This document shows positions 27,585 through 36,469 of a DNA stretch of 64,000 bases, piece by piece. The position numbers were made by a program, and so were the translations under genes. The stretch is from Pseudolabrys sp035718275 (GTDB lineage: Bacteria; Pseudomonadota; Alphaproteobacteria; Rhizobiales; Xanthobacteraceae): positions 1 through 64,000 of the forward strand of contig DASTHI010000026.1 in assembly GCA_035718275.1 (NCBI GenBank), given 5' to 3'. The notes under the pieces are model-generated. The model worked only from the letters and a program-made list of their open reading frames with translations. It did not search any database and was not told where the DNA came from. Position 1 is the stretch's first letter. Each line of letters begins with the position of its first letter.

Positions 27585-29492
27585 ATGAATAGCGGCGCGA
27601 ATGATACGGCGGCGTCTGTTCGGGCCGAACAGGACGTGCCTCCAACGCTGTTGGCGCTGGCGTTGGGCAGTGTCGGCGTCGTGTACGGGGATATCGGAAC
27701 CAGTCCTCTCTATGCGTTTCGCGAGGCCGCTATGGCCGCGAGCGAACATCATGGCGTCACGCGCGAGATCGTTCTCGGGGTCCTCTCGCTCATTGTTTGG
27801 GCGCTGATCGTGACCGTGACGATCAAATACGTTCTTATTCTCCTTCGGGCCGATAACAACGGGGAAGGGGGGACCCTTTCGCTGACTGCGCTCGCAACAC
27901 GGGCTCTCGGCCGCCGTACAGCATTCGTATTCATTCTGGGTGTGATCGGCGCCTCGATGTTTCTCGGTGACTCCGTCATCACGCCCGCTATCTCGGTGCT
28001 ATCCGCTGTCGAGGGATTGAAACTCGCGAGCCCTACATTCGGCGAATTCGTCGTACCGCTCACTGTGGTTATTCTCATCGCGCTGTTCGCGGCTCAAAGT
28101 CGAGGTACGGCGCGAGTAGCCGCAATGTTCGGACCGATCATGGTCGTCTGGTTCCTGTCGATCGCCATCGCGGGAGGCCTGCATATTCGCGACGACCCGA
28201 CAGTTTTGACCGCGATCAATCCTCTTTTCGGCATCGACTTTCTGCTTCATCACGGCACCGTCGGCTTGGTGACGCTTGGGGCGGTGTTCCTCGTGGTCAC
28301 GGGTGGGGAAGCGCTTTATGCCGATCTCGGTCACTTTGGCCGCAAGCCCATTCAAACAGCGTGGCTCGGGTTGGTGCTGCCCTCGTTGCTCATCAACTAT
28401 TTCGGTCAAGGAGCCAAGGTGCTCGCCGAACCGGCCGCAATCGAGAACCCCTTCTATCGGCTGGTGCCGGACACTCTCCTTCTGCCTATGATCGTGCTTG
28501 CGACTGCCGCCACCGTCATCGCAAGCCAGGCGGTGATCACCGGAGCATATTCTCTGGTGCACCAGGCAATTCAGCTCGGTTTGTTGCCGCGTCTCACGAT
28601 CCTGCACACGTCGGCCTCGCATGTCGGACAAATCTACATTCCACGAGTAACAGTTTCGTTGATGATCGGCGTGCTGCTTCTGGTTGGGTTGTTCCGAACA
28701 TCAAGCAATCTGGCGTCAGCCTACGGAATTGCTGTTGCGACAACGATGGTCGTAGACGGGCTGTTGGCGTTGGTCGTGGTCTGGAAACGTTGGGAATTGT
28801 CGCTCTGGCAATCTCTCCTGCTGATTGCGCCGCTGATCGTTGTTGACGTCGTGTTCTTCTCGGCCAACCTGCTCAAGTTGTTTGAAGGAGCGTGGGCGCC
28901 AATTTTATTCGGCGTAACGATGGTCATTCTGATCCTGACCTGGCGCCGCGGCACCGGAATTCTTGTCAGCAAGACGCGCCGAACGGAGGTTCCGCTGGAG
29001 ACTCTCTTGCGCAGCCTCGAAAAGAAGCCTCCCCACATCGTTCCCGGAACGGCCGTGTTTCTCACCAGCGATCCGGAATTTGCACCAACTGCGCTTTTGC
29101 ATAATTTGAAGCACAACAAGGTCCTTCACGAGCACAATGTTGTGCTTACGATCGTCACTTCCGATACTCCGCGGGTGCCGGAAGATGAGCGTGTTCGCAT
29201 TACGCCACTCTCCAAACTCTTCTCGAGGGTGTCGCTCAAATTCGGCTACATGGAACAGCCGAACGTTCCCAAAGCGCTAGCAATCGCCCGCAAGCACGGC
29301 TGGCAGTTCGACATCATGTCCACTTCGTTCTTCTTGTCGCGGCGATCTCTAAAACCATCCGCAAAGTCCGGCATGCCCAGTTGGCAGGACCACCTGTTCA
29401 TTGGGCTCGCCCGTTCGGCGAGCGATGCAACCGACTTTTTCCAAATCCCGACCGGCAGGGTCGTGGAGGTCGGTACGCAAGTCACCGTATAA
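27585..29492 (+). CDS. kup: Kup-family potassium:proton symporter
   Basis: A 635-residue transporter. The signature GSVGVVYGDIGTSPLYAFREA lies at about residues 28-48. About 12 membrane helices follow to residue 460, then a cytoplasmic C-terminal domain. It ends with the typical FQIPTGRVVEVGTQVTV. Kup takes up potassium, mainly at acid pH or during osmotic stress. A decayed copy of the same C-terminus follows about 100 bases downstream, so a tandem pair once existed. Confidence 0.95.
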   Translation: MNSGANDTAASVRAEQDVPPTLLALALGSVGVVYGDIGTSPLYAFREAAMAASEHHGVTREIVLGVLSLIVWALIVTVTIKYVLILLRADNNGEGGTLSLTALATRALGRRTAFVFILGVIGASMFLGDSVITPAISVLSAVEGLKLASPTFGEFVVPLTVVILIALFAAQSRGTARVAAMFGPIMVVWFLSIAIAGGLHIRDDPTVLTAINPLFGIDFLLHHGTVGLVTLGAVFLVVTGGEALYADLGHFGRKPIQTAWLGLVLPSLLINYFGQGAKVLAEPAAIENPFYRLVPDTLLLPMIVLATAATVIASQAVITGAYSLVHQAIQLGLLPRLTILHTSASHVGQIYIPRVTVSLMIGVLLLVGLFRTSSNLASAYGIAVATTMVVDGLLALVVVWKRWELSLWQSLLLIAPLIVVDVVFFSANLLKLFEGAWAPILFGVTMVILILTWRRGTGILVSKTRRTEVPLETLLRSLEKKPPHIVPGTAVFLTSDPEFAPTALLHNLKHNKVLHEHNVVLTIVTSDTPRVPEDERVRITPLSKLFSRVSLKFGYMEQPNVPKALAIARKHGWQFDIMSTSFFLSRRSLKPSAKSGMPSWQDHLFIGLARSASDATDFFQIPTGRVVEVGTQVTV

Positions 29493-29592
29493 CGCGAAGA
29501 ATAGGCATATGGACGTCGCGAATTTCGGCGGTGAAGACCGTCGGCAATTCTCGCCGGAGGCAAAGGTGAGGGCGGCAAGCTCGCATTGATAG

Positions 29593-29703
29593 CGCATCCC
29601 GCTCGCTCTCATTGCGCTTACCCAACTTGCGAATGATGCGACCGACTAGCTTCAGAGTCCGACAGGACCGATAGTGGAGGTGGGCACGCAGACAACGATC
29701 TGA
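29593..29703 (+). pseudogene. Relic of the C-terminus of a second kup gene
   Basis: In one forward frame the translation contains IALTQLANDATD, a stop at the next codon, then LQSPTGPIVEVGTQTTI and a stop. The live gene ends FIGLARSASDATDFFQIPTGRVVEVGTQVTV. The match covers about 30 residues with shared ANDATD/SDATD, xPTGxxVEVGTQ and the final position, and is colinear with a stop at the same place. The in-frame stop and lack of an upstream coding frame show that it is dead. The rest of that copy appears deleted. See the finding for checks. Confidence 0.75.
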
Positions 29704-29791
29704 CACTCGCTCCCGCATCAGGAAATTAGGGGTGGTCGGGAGGCCGCCTTTGCGGGTAAAAGCGCCCATATTCGTCTAAGGAGGACGAAAA

Positions 29792-30130
29792 ATGACGGAG
29801 GGCAACCCACGCGCGGACGAGGTGAGGAACCTCACTCCGGAAGAGGTCGCTGAAGGAATGCGCGAAGGTCGGATCCTGTTGGTCGATGTGCGCGAGCCCA
29901 ACGAGACGGCCGTAGAGAGTTATCCCGATGCAGTCATCGTTCCATTGTCATGTTTTGACCCCTCGACCATACCTGACCCGCAGGGTAGGGAGGTCGTATT
30001 CGCTTGCCGCTCGGGACGACGCTCGATTACGGCATCCGTTGCCGCTCAGGATGCAGGGTACCCCTATCGTGCGCATCTGGCAGGCGGGATGATTGCCTGG
30101 AAGCAAGCCGGGCTTCCCACCAAGACGTGA
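29792..30130 (+). CDS. Rhodanese-like domain protein
   Basis: A 112-residue single rhodanese domain. The active loop is CRSGRRS (Cys in VVFACRSGRRSITAS), and the N-terminal LVDVREPNETAVESYPDAVIVP matches the CH2A region. The C-terminal block is LAGGMIAWKQAGLP. Such proteins carry sulphur or respond to redox stress; the acceptor is unknown. A strong AAGGAGG ribosome site lies eight bases upstream. The next gene begins nine bases after its stop, so they look like an operon. Confidence 0.9.
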   Translation: MTEGNPRADEVRNLTPEEVAEGMREGRILLVDVREPNETAVESYPDAVIVPLSCFDPSTIPDPQGREVVFACRSGRRSITASVAAQDAGYPYRAHLAGGMIAWKQAGLPTKT

Positions 30131-30139
30131 ACAAGTTCG

Positions 30140-31255
30140 ATGCCAGTGATGAATCGACGAGTATTCGCGGCAGGTGCCCTCGTCTTCAGTCTAAGCACGC
30201 TGGTTGCTCGCTCTGCTTCCTCACAAGGCGAGCGTGTGGTCAACGTATACAATTGGTCGGACTACATCGACCCGCGAGTCCTCGAAAACTTCGCAAAAGA
30301 GACTGGCATCAGGGTCCAATACGACACTTTCGATGCCAACGAAACGCTCGAGACCAAGCTGCTTGCGGGCAGATCGGGGTATGACGTCGTAGTGCCGACC
30401 GCCTATTTCCTGGAAAGGCAGATCAAGGCCGGCGTCTTTCAGAAACTGGACAAGGGAAAATTGAAGAACTTGGACAATGTCTGGCCTGAGATTGCTCGTC
30501 GACTCGCCGTGTATGATCCGGGCAATCAATACGCAGTCAATTACATGTGGGGCACAACCGGCATAGGCTACAACGCCGCCGCTGTGCGCGAGAGACTCGG
30601 TCCCGATGCAAAGATCGACAGCTGGAAAGTTATTTTCAAACCAGAAAACATTTCCAAATTCAGTGATTGCGGTGTCCACATGCTCGATTCGGCCGACGAT
30701 ATCATTCCGGCCGCGCTCAATTTCCTCGGAATTGATCCAAATTCGACAAATCCAAAAGACCTCGAAAAGGCCGCCGACCTCCTGATGGCAATTCGCCCTT
30801 CTGTAAGGAAATTCCATTCCTCCGAATACTTGAATGGGTTGGCGGGGGGAGAAATCTGCCTTGTGGTCGGCTGGTCCGGCGACGTCAAGCAGGCCCAGAG
30901 GCGTGCTCGCGAGGCCAAGAACGGCGTCGACGTTCGGTACTCCATTCCGACAGAAGGCGCCCAAATGTTTTTTGATAACCTCGCAATTCCCAAAGATGCC
31001 GGACATGTCGATGAAGCATATGCCTTCATAGACTATTTGCTGCGTCCAGACGTGGCGGCCATGAATACAAATTTCGTAGCTTACGCGAATGGCAATCTGG
31101 CGAGTCAGAAATTTATCGATAAGAGCATACTCGAAGATCGAAGCATCTATCCCGATGATGCCACCATGAGTCGGCTTTACACGGTCGGGGCAAGAGATCA
31201 GAGAACTCAGCGGCTCATCAATCGCTTATGGACGCGAATAAAGACCGGACGCTGA
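30140..31255 (+). CDS. Spermidine/putrescine-binding periplasmic protein (PotD/PotF family)
   Basis: A 371-residue substrate-binding protein of polyamine ABC transporters. A twin-Arg-containing signal peptide (NRRVFAAGALVFSLSTLVARSASS) precedes the mature start VVNVYNWSDYIDPRVLENF, the N-terminal hallmark of PotD/PotF. Later landmarks are YDVVVPTAYFLERQI, NYMWGTTGIGYN and a C-terminal AYAFIDYLLRPDVAA. No ATPase or permease gene is adjacent, so it may work with a distant PotGHI-type transporter. It is convergent with lpxXL. Confidence 0.9.
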   Translation: MPVMNRRVFAAGALVFSLSTLVARSASSQGERVVNVYNWSDYIDPRVLENFAKETGIRVQYDTFDANETLETKLLAGRSGYDVVVPTAYFLERQIKAGVFQKLDKGKLKNLDNVWPEIARRLAVYDPGNQYAVNYMWGTTGIGYNAAAVRERLGPDAKIDSWKVIFKPENISKFSDCGVHMLDSADDIIPAALNFLGIDPNSTNPKDLEKAADLLMAIRPSVRKFHSSEYLNGLAGGEICLVVGWSGDVKQAQRRAREAKNGVDVRYSIPTEGAQMFFDNLAIPKDAGHVDEAYAFIDYLLRPDVAAMNTNFVAYANGNLASQKFIDKSILEDRSIYPDDATMSRLYTVGARDQRTQRLINRLWTRIKTGR

Positions 31256-31261
31256 TGTTCT

Positions 31262-32185
31262 TCACCGCCAGCGTCGGTGCAGCCACAGCCACTGCTCCGG
31301 ATATTCCCGAATCCAGTTTTCGACGACTGTGGTAATGCGTTGCGTGGTGGCTGCGACATCGATCTTGCCGCGTTCATCGCGCACAGGCTCGATTTCTTCT
31401 GTCAGCTCGGCACGAAAGCGATGATTTGGTAGGCGAACTACGCGCGTCCCGTGGATCGGGCAGTCAAAGTGGCGCGCCAGCCGCGCAAGCAGGGGATTGG
31501 CCTTGGTACGGCGGCCAAAAAACGTAACATCCACACCCCGTCCATAGTATTGGTCCACCAGCATGCCCACGTGAATTCCATTTTCCAGAGCATTGGCAAG
31601 CCTCACGGGCGCATCCAGACTGGTCGAAATCAAAGTCCCCATCGTTGCCGCTCTTGTCTTGTGGAGCCATCTGTCGATGGCCGGTACATTCGGTCGGCGA
31701 TAAAGAACAGCGCTATTGATCTTGCAGCTTGCCGCGCAGACCGCCGGAAGCTCCCAATTGCCGAAATGGGCAGCGAACACCAAAGACGGCTTTCCGCTGT
31801 GGAAGAGCTTGAAGAACCGGTCAATATCGGCCTGCCGCGCTTCGATGCGGGAGGGACGGTCGGGGTGCCAAGGATCGAAATCCGATAATTGGTCCAGACG
31901 CGCAAATTCGGCAGCCATTCGACCAAGATTGTCCCAAACGCCGCTAAGGATCGAGGCGATTTCTGCCGGCGACTTTTCCGGGAATGCCGCGACGAGATTG
32001 GCCCGCCCGATCCGGTTCTCTGGCAGAAACGGTCCAACGGTTCGCATAAACCAGCCGGCGAGATCGGCCATGAAATCAGCATCGATCCGTGCAAGCAATT
32101 TCAGCAAGCCGACGGTCAACGCGCCGATGACGGCATTTCCGACACGTTTCATTCGGCGCTGAAAACGCCGGATCGTCGGCTGCAT
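31262..32185 (-). CDS. lpxXL: LpxXL-type lipid A acyltransferase (very-long-chain fatty acid)
   Basis: A 307-residue member of the LpxL/HtrB acyltransferase family, with the catalytic HxxxxE motif in HFGNWE (His140, Glu145). LpxXL moves a 27-hydroxyoctacosanoyl-type chain from AcpXL to lipid A in rhizobia and relatives. It is the last gene of an operon in the order acpXL, fabZXL, fabF2XL, fabF1XL, adh2XL, lpxXL, and that context is why I assign the specialised rather than the general LpxL role. It lies eight bases after adh2XL and is probably an inner-membrane protein facing the cytoplasm. Confidence 0.9.
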   Translation of the reverse strand: MQPTIRRFQRRMKRVGNAVIGALTVGLLKLLARIDADFMADLAGWFMRTVGPFLPENRIGRANLVAAFPEKSPAEIASILSGVWDNLGRMAAEFARLDQLSDFDPWHPDRPSRIEARQADIDRFFKLFHSGKPSLVFAAHFGNWELPAVCAASCKINSAVLYRRPNVPAIDRWLHKTRAATMGTLISTSLDAPVRLANALENGIHVGMLVDQYYGRGVDVTFFGRRTKANPLLARLARHFDCPIHGTRVVRLPNHRFRAELTEEIEPVRDERGKIDVAATTQRITTVVENWIREYPEQWLWLHRRWR

Positions 32186-32193
32186 CGGTGTCC

Positions 32194-33216
32194 TCAGAGG
32201 GTCACGACTACTTTGCCGAACACCTGCCGGCTTTCCAGCCGAGCAAGCCCGCGATCGAAATCAGCCAATTGGACTTCGGTGTCGATGATAGGTGTCATGC
32301 CAGCTGCGATTTTGGATAGACTATCTCGGATATTGCGCATTGACGCGCCGAAGGAGCCGAGAATTTTGTACTGCTGCTGGAACAACTGCATCAGATTGAT
32401 CGTCGCTGTAGGACCGGCAGTCGATCCGCAAGTTACCAGGCGGCCGCCACGCTTGAGGCAGAGCAGGGAAGCGTTGAATCCCTCGCCTCCCACATGCTCG
32501 AACACGACGTCGACGCCTTTCTTGCCGGTGATCTTGCGCGTAACACCTTCGAACCGCTCGGTCTTATAATTGATGACGTGGTCGGCGCCGAGCGCCTTGG
32601 CTTTTTCTTTCTTCGTGTCATCGCCCACCGTCGTAATGACAGTGCAACCGAGCGCTTTTGCCATTTTGATGGCCACGGAGCCAATTCCGGAGCCGCCGGC
32701 GTGAATGAGAATTGTTTCGCCCGGCTTGAGCTTGGCGTTGTCAAACAACATGTGCTCGACGGTTGCGAATGCGATCGGCGCGCAGGCCGCGTCGCGCATT
32801 GACACGCCCTCCGGGATGCGGACCGCGAGGCGCGCCGGCAAATTGATTAGATCGCGAGCGAAACCATCGATATGAAAACCCATGATGCCGCGAACATTTT
32901 CGCAAAGATTATCGCGGCCTTCGCTGCATGCGGGACAATTGCCGCATGTCATTGCACCGTACATCACGACCCTATCGCCCGGCTGCCAGCCAGAATTACC
33001 GCTGCCGACGGCCGTTATTTCACCGGAGGCTTCGGCTCCAACCACCAAGGGCAGCTGCCGCTTGGCAAAGGCCATTCCGCGAAATCCCCACAGATCGAGA
33101 TGATTGAGAGCCACCGCCTTGACGCGAATTTGCACGTCGCCCTGTCCGGGCGCGGGCGGCGGAGGGACGTCGATCAGCTCCAGCTTTCGGTCTGCAATCA
33201 ATCTCAGGGCACGCAT
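32194..33216 (-). CDS. adh2XL: Medium-chain dehydrogenase/reductase of the VLCFA cluster (Adh2XL, probable enoyl-ACP reductase)
   Basis: A 340-residue MDR-family protein. The structural zinc lobe is intact (Cys91, Cys94, Cys97, Cys105). The catalytic zinc site is not: the GHE motif is GAE (residue 61 is Ala), and the first ligand region reads NHLDLWGF with no Cys. The NADPH-binding motif is HAGGSGIGSVAIKMAKALG. Loss of catalytic zinc with a kept Rossmann fold is typical of quinone or enoyl-thioester reductases. In this operon it most likely performs the final enoyl-ACP reduction of VLCFA elongation; that step is inferred. Confidence 0.85.
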   Translation of the reverse strand: MRALRLIADRKLELIDVPPPPAPGQGDVQIRVKAVALNHLDLWGFRGMAFAKRQLPLVVGAEASGEITAVGSGNSGWQPGDRVVMYGAMTCGNCPACSEGRDNLCENVRGIMGFHIDGFARDLINLPARLAVRIPEGVSMRDAACAPIAFATVEHMLFDNAKLKPGETILIHAGGSGIGSVAIKMAKALGCTVITTVGDDTKKEKAKALGADHVINYKTERFEGVTRKITGKKGVDVVFEHVGGEGFNASLLCLKRGGRLVTCGSTAGPTATINLMQLFQQQYKILGSFGASMRNIRDSLSKIAAGMTPIIDTEVQLADFDRGLARLESRQVFGKVVVTL

Positions 33217-33234
33217 GCAAATCGGTTCGGCGGT

Positions 33235-34506
33235 TCAGACCGGCTCGAGTCCCATGACCAAAGAGACGTTTTGACCGCCAAATCCGAACGAATTTGATAT
33301 GGCATGGCGCAAGGTTGCATCACGAGCTTTGTTCGGCACGACATCGAGGGGAATGGCGGGATCCGGGATCGCGTAATTGATCGTTGGCGGAATACGTTGA
33401 TTCTGCAGTGTCAACAACGTGAACACTGCTTCGACCGCGCCGGCTGCAGACAGCGTATGCCCGATCATGGATTTATTGGACGATATGGGAACACTTCCGA
33501 TGCGATCGCCAAAGACGGTGGCGCACCCGAGATATTCCATTTTGTCATTCTCGGGCGTGCTCGTCCCGTGGGCATTGACATAATCGATGTCATCAGGTGT
33601 GAGGCCCGCATCTGCAATGGCATTCGCAATACATCCGATGATCGGTTTCCCGTCCGGACTGGATCTCGTGCGGTGAAATGCGTCAGTCATCTCGCCGCAG
33701 CCTTCGACGGTGCCAATGATTTTAGCTCCGCGAGCCTTAGCAGCTTCATAACTTTCCAAGACCAGAGCTCCGGCACCCTCCGCCATGACAAAGCCATCGC
33801 GGTTCTTGGAAAATGGCTTTGCTGCTTTTTCCGGAACATCATTGCTCGTAGATAGCGCAGAAAGGAGCGAGAACCGGATTACGGCCTCGGGGTTTATGGA
33901 TCCGTCGGTCCCGACGCAAAGCGCGGCGTCCGTCTCGCCGCGGCGGATGGCCTCCACTCCGAGTTGGATTGCAGTGGCGCCGGACGCGCATGCGGTCGAG
34001 AGCGAAACCGGCGAACCTTGGGTGCCGAACTTCTCGGCGAGATTGTCCGCCACCGAGCCAAGTAGAAAACGTCGATGATAATCCGGAAAGTTCGCGCTGA
34101 CACGAAGCAAGTCGGCGTAGGTTACAGTCTCGTTCGCGCCCGATTTCGAACCAAGTTCCAGGCGTTGCGGCCACTCCATCTCGATAGGGGGGACGGCAAG
34201 GAATAGGGGACCGGGAAAGCGGCACGCACTGCCGAGCGCCGACTGCGCAATAGCCTCCTCGGCTGCAAGTTCGGCAAATGACTCTGTAAGAGCCGCGGCG
34301 CAAGGTTGCGGAGGGAGGAAGTCGATTGTTCCGGCAATACGCGTCCTGAGACCGTCAGTAGGGAAGCGGGTAATCGCTTTGATTCCCGATTCACCCGCGG
34401 TGAGCTTGACCCAATTTTCCGCCTTGCCCGCTCCCAGAGACGTGACGACACCCAGACCGGTCACCACGACTACCGGACGGCCCATGTTGTCCCTTTTACT
34501 TGCCAT
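33235..34506 (-). CDS. fabF1XL: Beta-ketoacyl-ACP synthase FabF1XL (active subunit)
   Basis: A 423-residue KAS II family condensing enzyme. The catalytic triad is visible: Cys173 in SLSTACASGATA, His in DYVNAHGTSTPEND and His in NKSMIGHTLSAAGAVEA. The C-terminal NSFGFGGQN loop is also present. It elongates the very long chain carried on AcpXL. Nine bases separate it from fabF2XL upstream. The neighbour lacks the active Cys, suggesting a heterodimer. Confidence 0.92.
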   Translation of the reverse strand: MASKRDNMGRPVVVVTGLGVVTSLGAGKAENWVKLTAGESGIKAITRFPTDGLRTRIAGTIDFLPPQPCAAALTESFAELAAEEAIAQSALGSACRFPGPLFLAVPPIEMEWPQRLELGSKSGANETVTYADLLRVSANFPDYHRRFLLGSVADNLAEKFGTQGSPVSLSTACASGATAIQLGVEAIRRGETDAALCVGTDGSINPEAVIRFSLLSALSTSNDVPEKAAKPFSKNRDGFVMAEGAGALVLESYEAAKARGAKIIGTVEGCGEMTDAFHRTRSSPDGKPIIGCIANAIADAGLTPDDIDYVNAHGTSTPENDKMEYLGCATVFGDRIGSVPISSNKSMIGHTLSAAGAVEAVFTLLTLQNQRIPPTINYAIPDPAIPLDVVPNKARDATLRHAISNSFGFGGQNVSLVMGLEPV

Positions 34507-34515
34507 AGCTTCCCC

Positions 34516-35709
34516 TCAGCCAACGCGTTCAACGAGCGCGAGTCCCTCGCCACGCCAGTGTCCAACCCCGGTCACCACAACCTGCTTCAGTTCCTCTTCC
34601 ATCGGCCGTTCCAGGCTGGTCGAGTCACAAGGCGGAAACAGACTAGCATGTTCGAGCGCCACGGTTGCCAGAGCTATGTTCATTGGGAATTGCGGCTCCA
34701 GCCCGTGCCCCAGATGCGATCCCGTCGCGCGCACGGCAAGCTCCGAATGCTGCTCCAGGAACAGCCGCTCCTCAGCGGTTGCCGGGTTTGCGCCAGTGGC
34801 GCCCGACAGGACTGCGGCGTGCCGAGGGTGTACTTTTTCTTCGCGCAATGCATCCCACAACCGCGAAAGGGTGGAGGTAATCGTCCCAGGCTGACGGTTG
34901 GCTCGATCCGACAGCACCGACGTCAGGCGTGCCAACGGCTTTGCGCCCCGCTTTTGTGCGTGAGCACGCGCTTCCATGACTAGGAATGCGCCCAGTGAGC
35001 CCAATGCGAAGCCGCCTTTGCCCGAGCGCTCCCACACCGGTACATGCTTTTCCTTCAACGCCAGCCCAGCGAATTCATAGAGCATCAGAAGGTCGGGTCG
35101 CTCTGCGTTGTAGGATCCTCCCACGAGAGCGATATCGCTTTGTCCTGCGCCGATCCGTGCGTGAGCAATCCGAACTGCATCGATCCCGGCGGACTCCTCT
35201 CCCATGAACGTGCGCGAGGAACCCGTTACGCCATGGACAATCGAAATATTGCCCGCGAGCAGGTTGGACAGCTGCGCCAGAAACAGCGTCGGGCGCAGGT
35301 CGCTCATGAGTCGCTCGTTCAAGAATGCGGCAGGATTTGCAGCATGTCTGATACCACTCAGGATAGTCGAATCCACGGTAAGATCTCGTTCGCCACCTCC
35401 CGCGGCCACGATCATATCCATGTGCGAGAGGATCTCTGCCTTGCCCTTGACCCCGGCGGAATCGAGCGCAAGCCCGGCGGCGTAAGTGCCAATTCGCTGC
35501 CAATCCTCCATCTGGCGTTGGTCGCCCTTTTTGGGGATCTGTGCATCAAAATCCACGCTCGCGAGCGGATGCACGATGAAAGGCGCGAATATCTTCACAT
35601 CCGCACTTGGTCGCTGCATCAGACTTTGCCAGTGCGCGGAACTTCCTTCGCCGAGGCAAGACAGAATTCCGATGCCGGTAATCCAAACTTCACGCTGCGC
35701 TTCAACCAT
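34516..35709 (-). CDS. fabF2XL: Beta-ketoacyl-ACP synthase-like protein FabF2XL lacking the active-site cysteine
   Basis: A 397-residue ketosynthase-fold protein (N-terminal VWITGIGILSCLGEG). Where FabF1XL has TACASGA, this protein reads VHGVTGSSR (residues 158-166), with no cysteine in the stretch. The NAHGTSTPE block becomes SGATGANPATAEE, and only a GSHLGHGLEPQFP sequence recalls the last His. It should not form the acyl-enzyme. It therefore resembles the chain-length-factor (KS-beta) partner of type II polyketide synthases. Its start overlaps the end of fabZXL by eight bases, so translation is coupled. Confidence 0.85.
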   Translation of the reverse strand: MVEAQREVWITGIGILSCLGEGSSAHWQSLMQRPSADVKIFAPFIVHPLASVDFDAQIPKKGDQRQMEDWQRIGTYAAGLALDSAGVKGKAEILSHMDMIVAAGGGERDLTVDSTILSGIRHAANPAAFLNERLMSDLRPTLFLAQLSNLLAGNISIVHGVTGSSRTFMGEESAGIDAVRIAHARIGAGQSDIALVGGSYNAERPDLLMLYEFAGLALKEKHVPVWERSGKGGFALGSLGAFLVMEARAHAQKRGAKPLARLTSVLSDRANRQPGTITSTLSRLWDALREEKVHPRHAAVLSGATGANPATAEERLFLEQHSELAVRATGSHLGHGLEPQFPMNIALATVALEHASLFPPCDSTSLERPMEEELKQVVVTGVGHWRGEGLALVERVG

Positions 35710-36175
35710 CAGCCGGCACCTCGGCCGGGAAGCCGACCCGAGCGGCAGTCTCCCGCATTCGGAGCTTCATTTCGTCATTCGGGAAATCGAGGACTCTCAG
35801 TGTCAGAGTCGCATCACAAATGGCCTTTCCCTCGAGTGTGATGCCCGCCTTTGTGACAGCGTACCCCGATCCCTCGTGGATCAGCGCGGCGGTTACAGCT
35901 AATTTTTGACCCGGGGTGACGAACATCCGGAATTTCGCATCTTTGACAGCAGCCAGAAATGCCATACGCCCAAACCGATTTACCGCAACGACGAGCCAGC
36001 CTGACGTCTGAGCCATCGCTTCAACCAGAAGGACGCCCGGCATAAGTGGAAATCCGGGAAAGTGACCTTCGAAGATTGTGCTTGTGGAGGGGACAGTGGC
36101 CTCAGTGCTGATTTTTCGCTCGGCAAGATTGAGGTCAGCAATCCGATCGATCAGCTGAAAGTACTCAAGACGCAT
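35702..36175 (-). CDS. fabZXL: 3-hydroxyacyl-ACP dehydratase FabZXL
   Basis: A 157-residue hot-dog fold dehydratase. The catalytic His and Glu are seen in EGHFPGFPLMPGVLLVEAMAQ (His38, Glu52), as in FabZ. It dehydrates the 3-hydroxyacyl intermediate on AcpXL during VLCFA elongation. It starts 12 bases after acpXL ends and overlaps fabF2XL by eight bases. Similar hot-dog thioesterases look alike, but the operon context supports the dehydratase role. Confidence 0.9.
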   Translation of the reverse strand: MRLEYFQLIDRIADLNLAERKISTEATVPSTSTIFEGHFPGFPLMPGVLLVEAMAQTSGWLVVAVNRFGRMAFLAAVKDAKFRMFVTPGQKLAVTAALIHEGSGYAVTKAGITLEGKAICDATLTLRVLDFPNDEMKLRMRETAARVGFPAEVPADG

Positions 36176-36187
36176 GAGATCGGCGCT

Positions 36188-36469
36188 TCATGCTCCCTTT
36201 GCAGCAACGAGCTCGTCGATGCGGGTGCTCAGGTTCTTGAGTACGAAGTACTGATCCGTTGTTGCCTTGCCGTCATTGACTTCCTGCGTCCACTGCTCGA
36301 GCGGAAGCTTGATGCCAAATGCCTTGTCAATGGCGAATGCGATGTCGAGAAAGTCGAGACTGTCGATGCCCAAATCGTTGATTGCATGGCTTTCGGGCTT
36401 GATGGAATCGCGGGGAATATCACACGTTTCGGCGATAATATTGGCAATGGTGTCGAACGTCGAAGACAT
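36188..36469 (-). CDS. acpXL: Specialised acyl carrier protein AcpXL
   Basis: A 93-residue acyl carrier protein. The phosphopantetheine Ser37 is in DLGIDSLDFLD. The helix after it is followed by LPLEQW, and the C-terminal extension (about residues 60-93) distinguishes AcpXL from housekeeping AcpP. It carries the 27-hydroxyoctacosanoate chain for lipid A. The ATG at 36469 was chosen because the protein starts normally there; a much longer in-frame ORF upstream has no ACP-like residues. It heads the six-gene VLCFA operon. Confidence 0.93.
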   Translation of the reverse strand: MSSTFDTIANIIAETCDIPRDSIKPESHAINDLGIDSLDFLDIAFAIDKAFGIKLPLEQWTQEVNDGKATTDQYFVLKNLSTRIDELVAAKGA

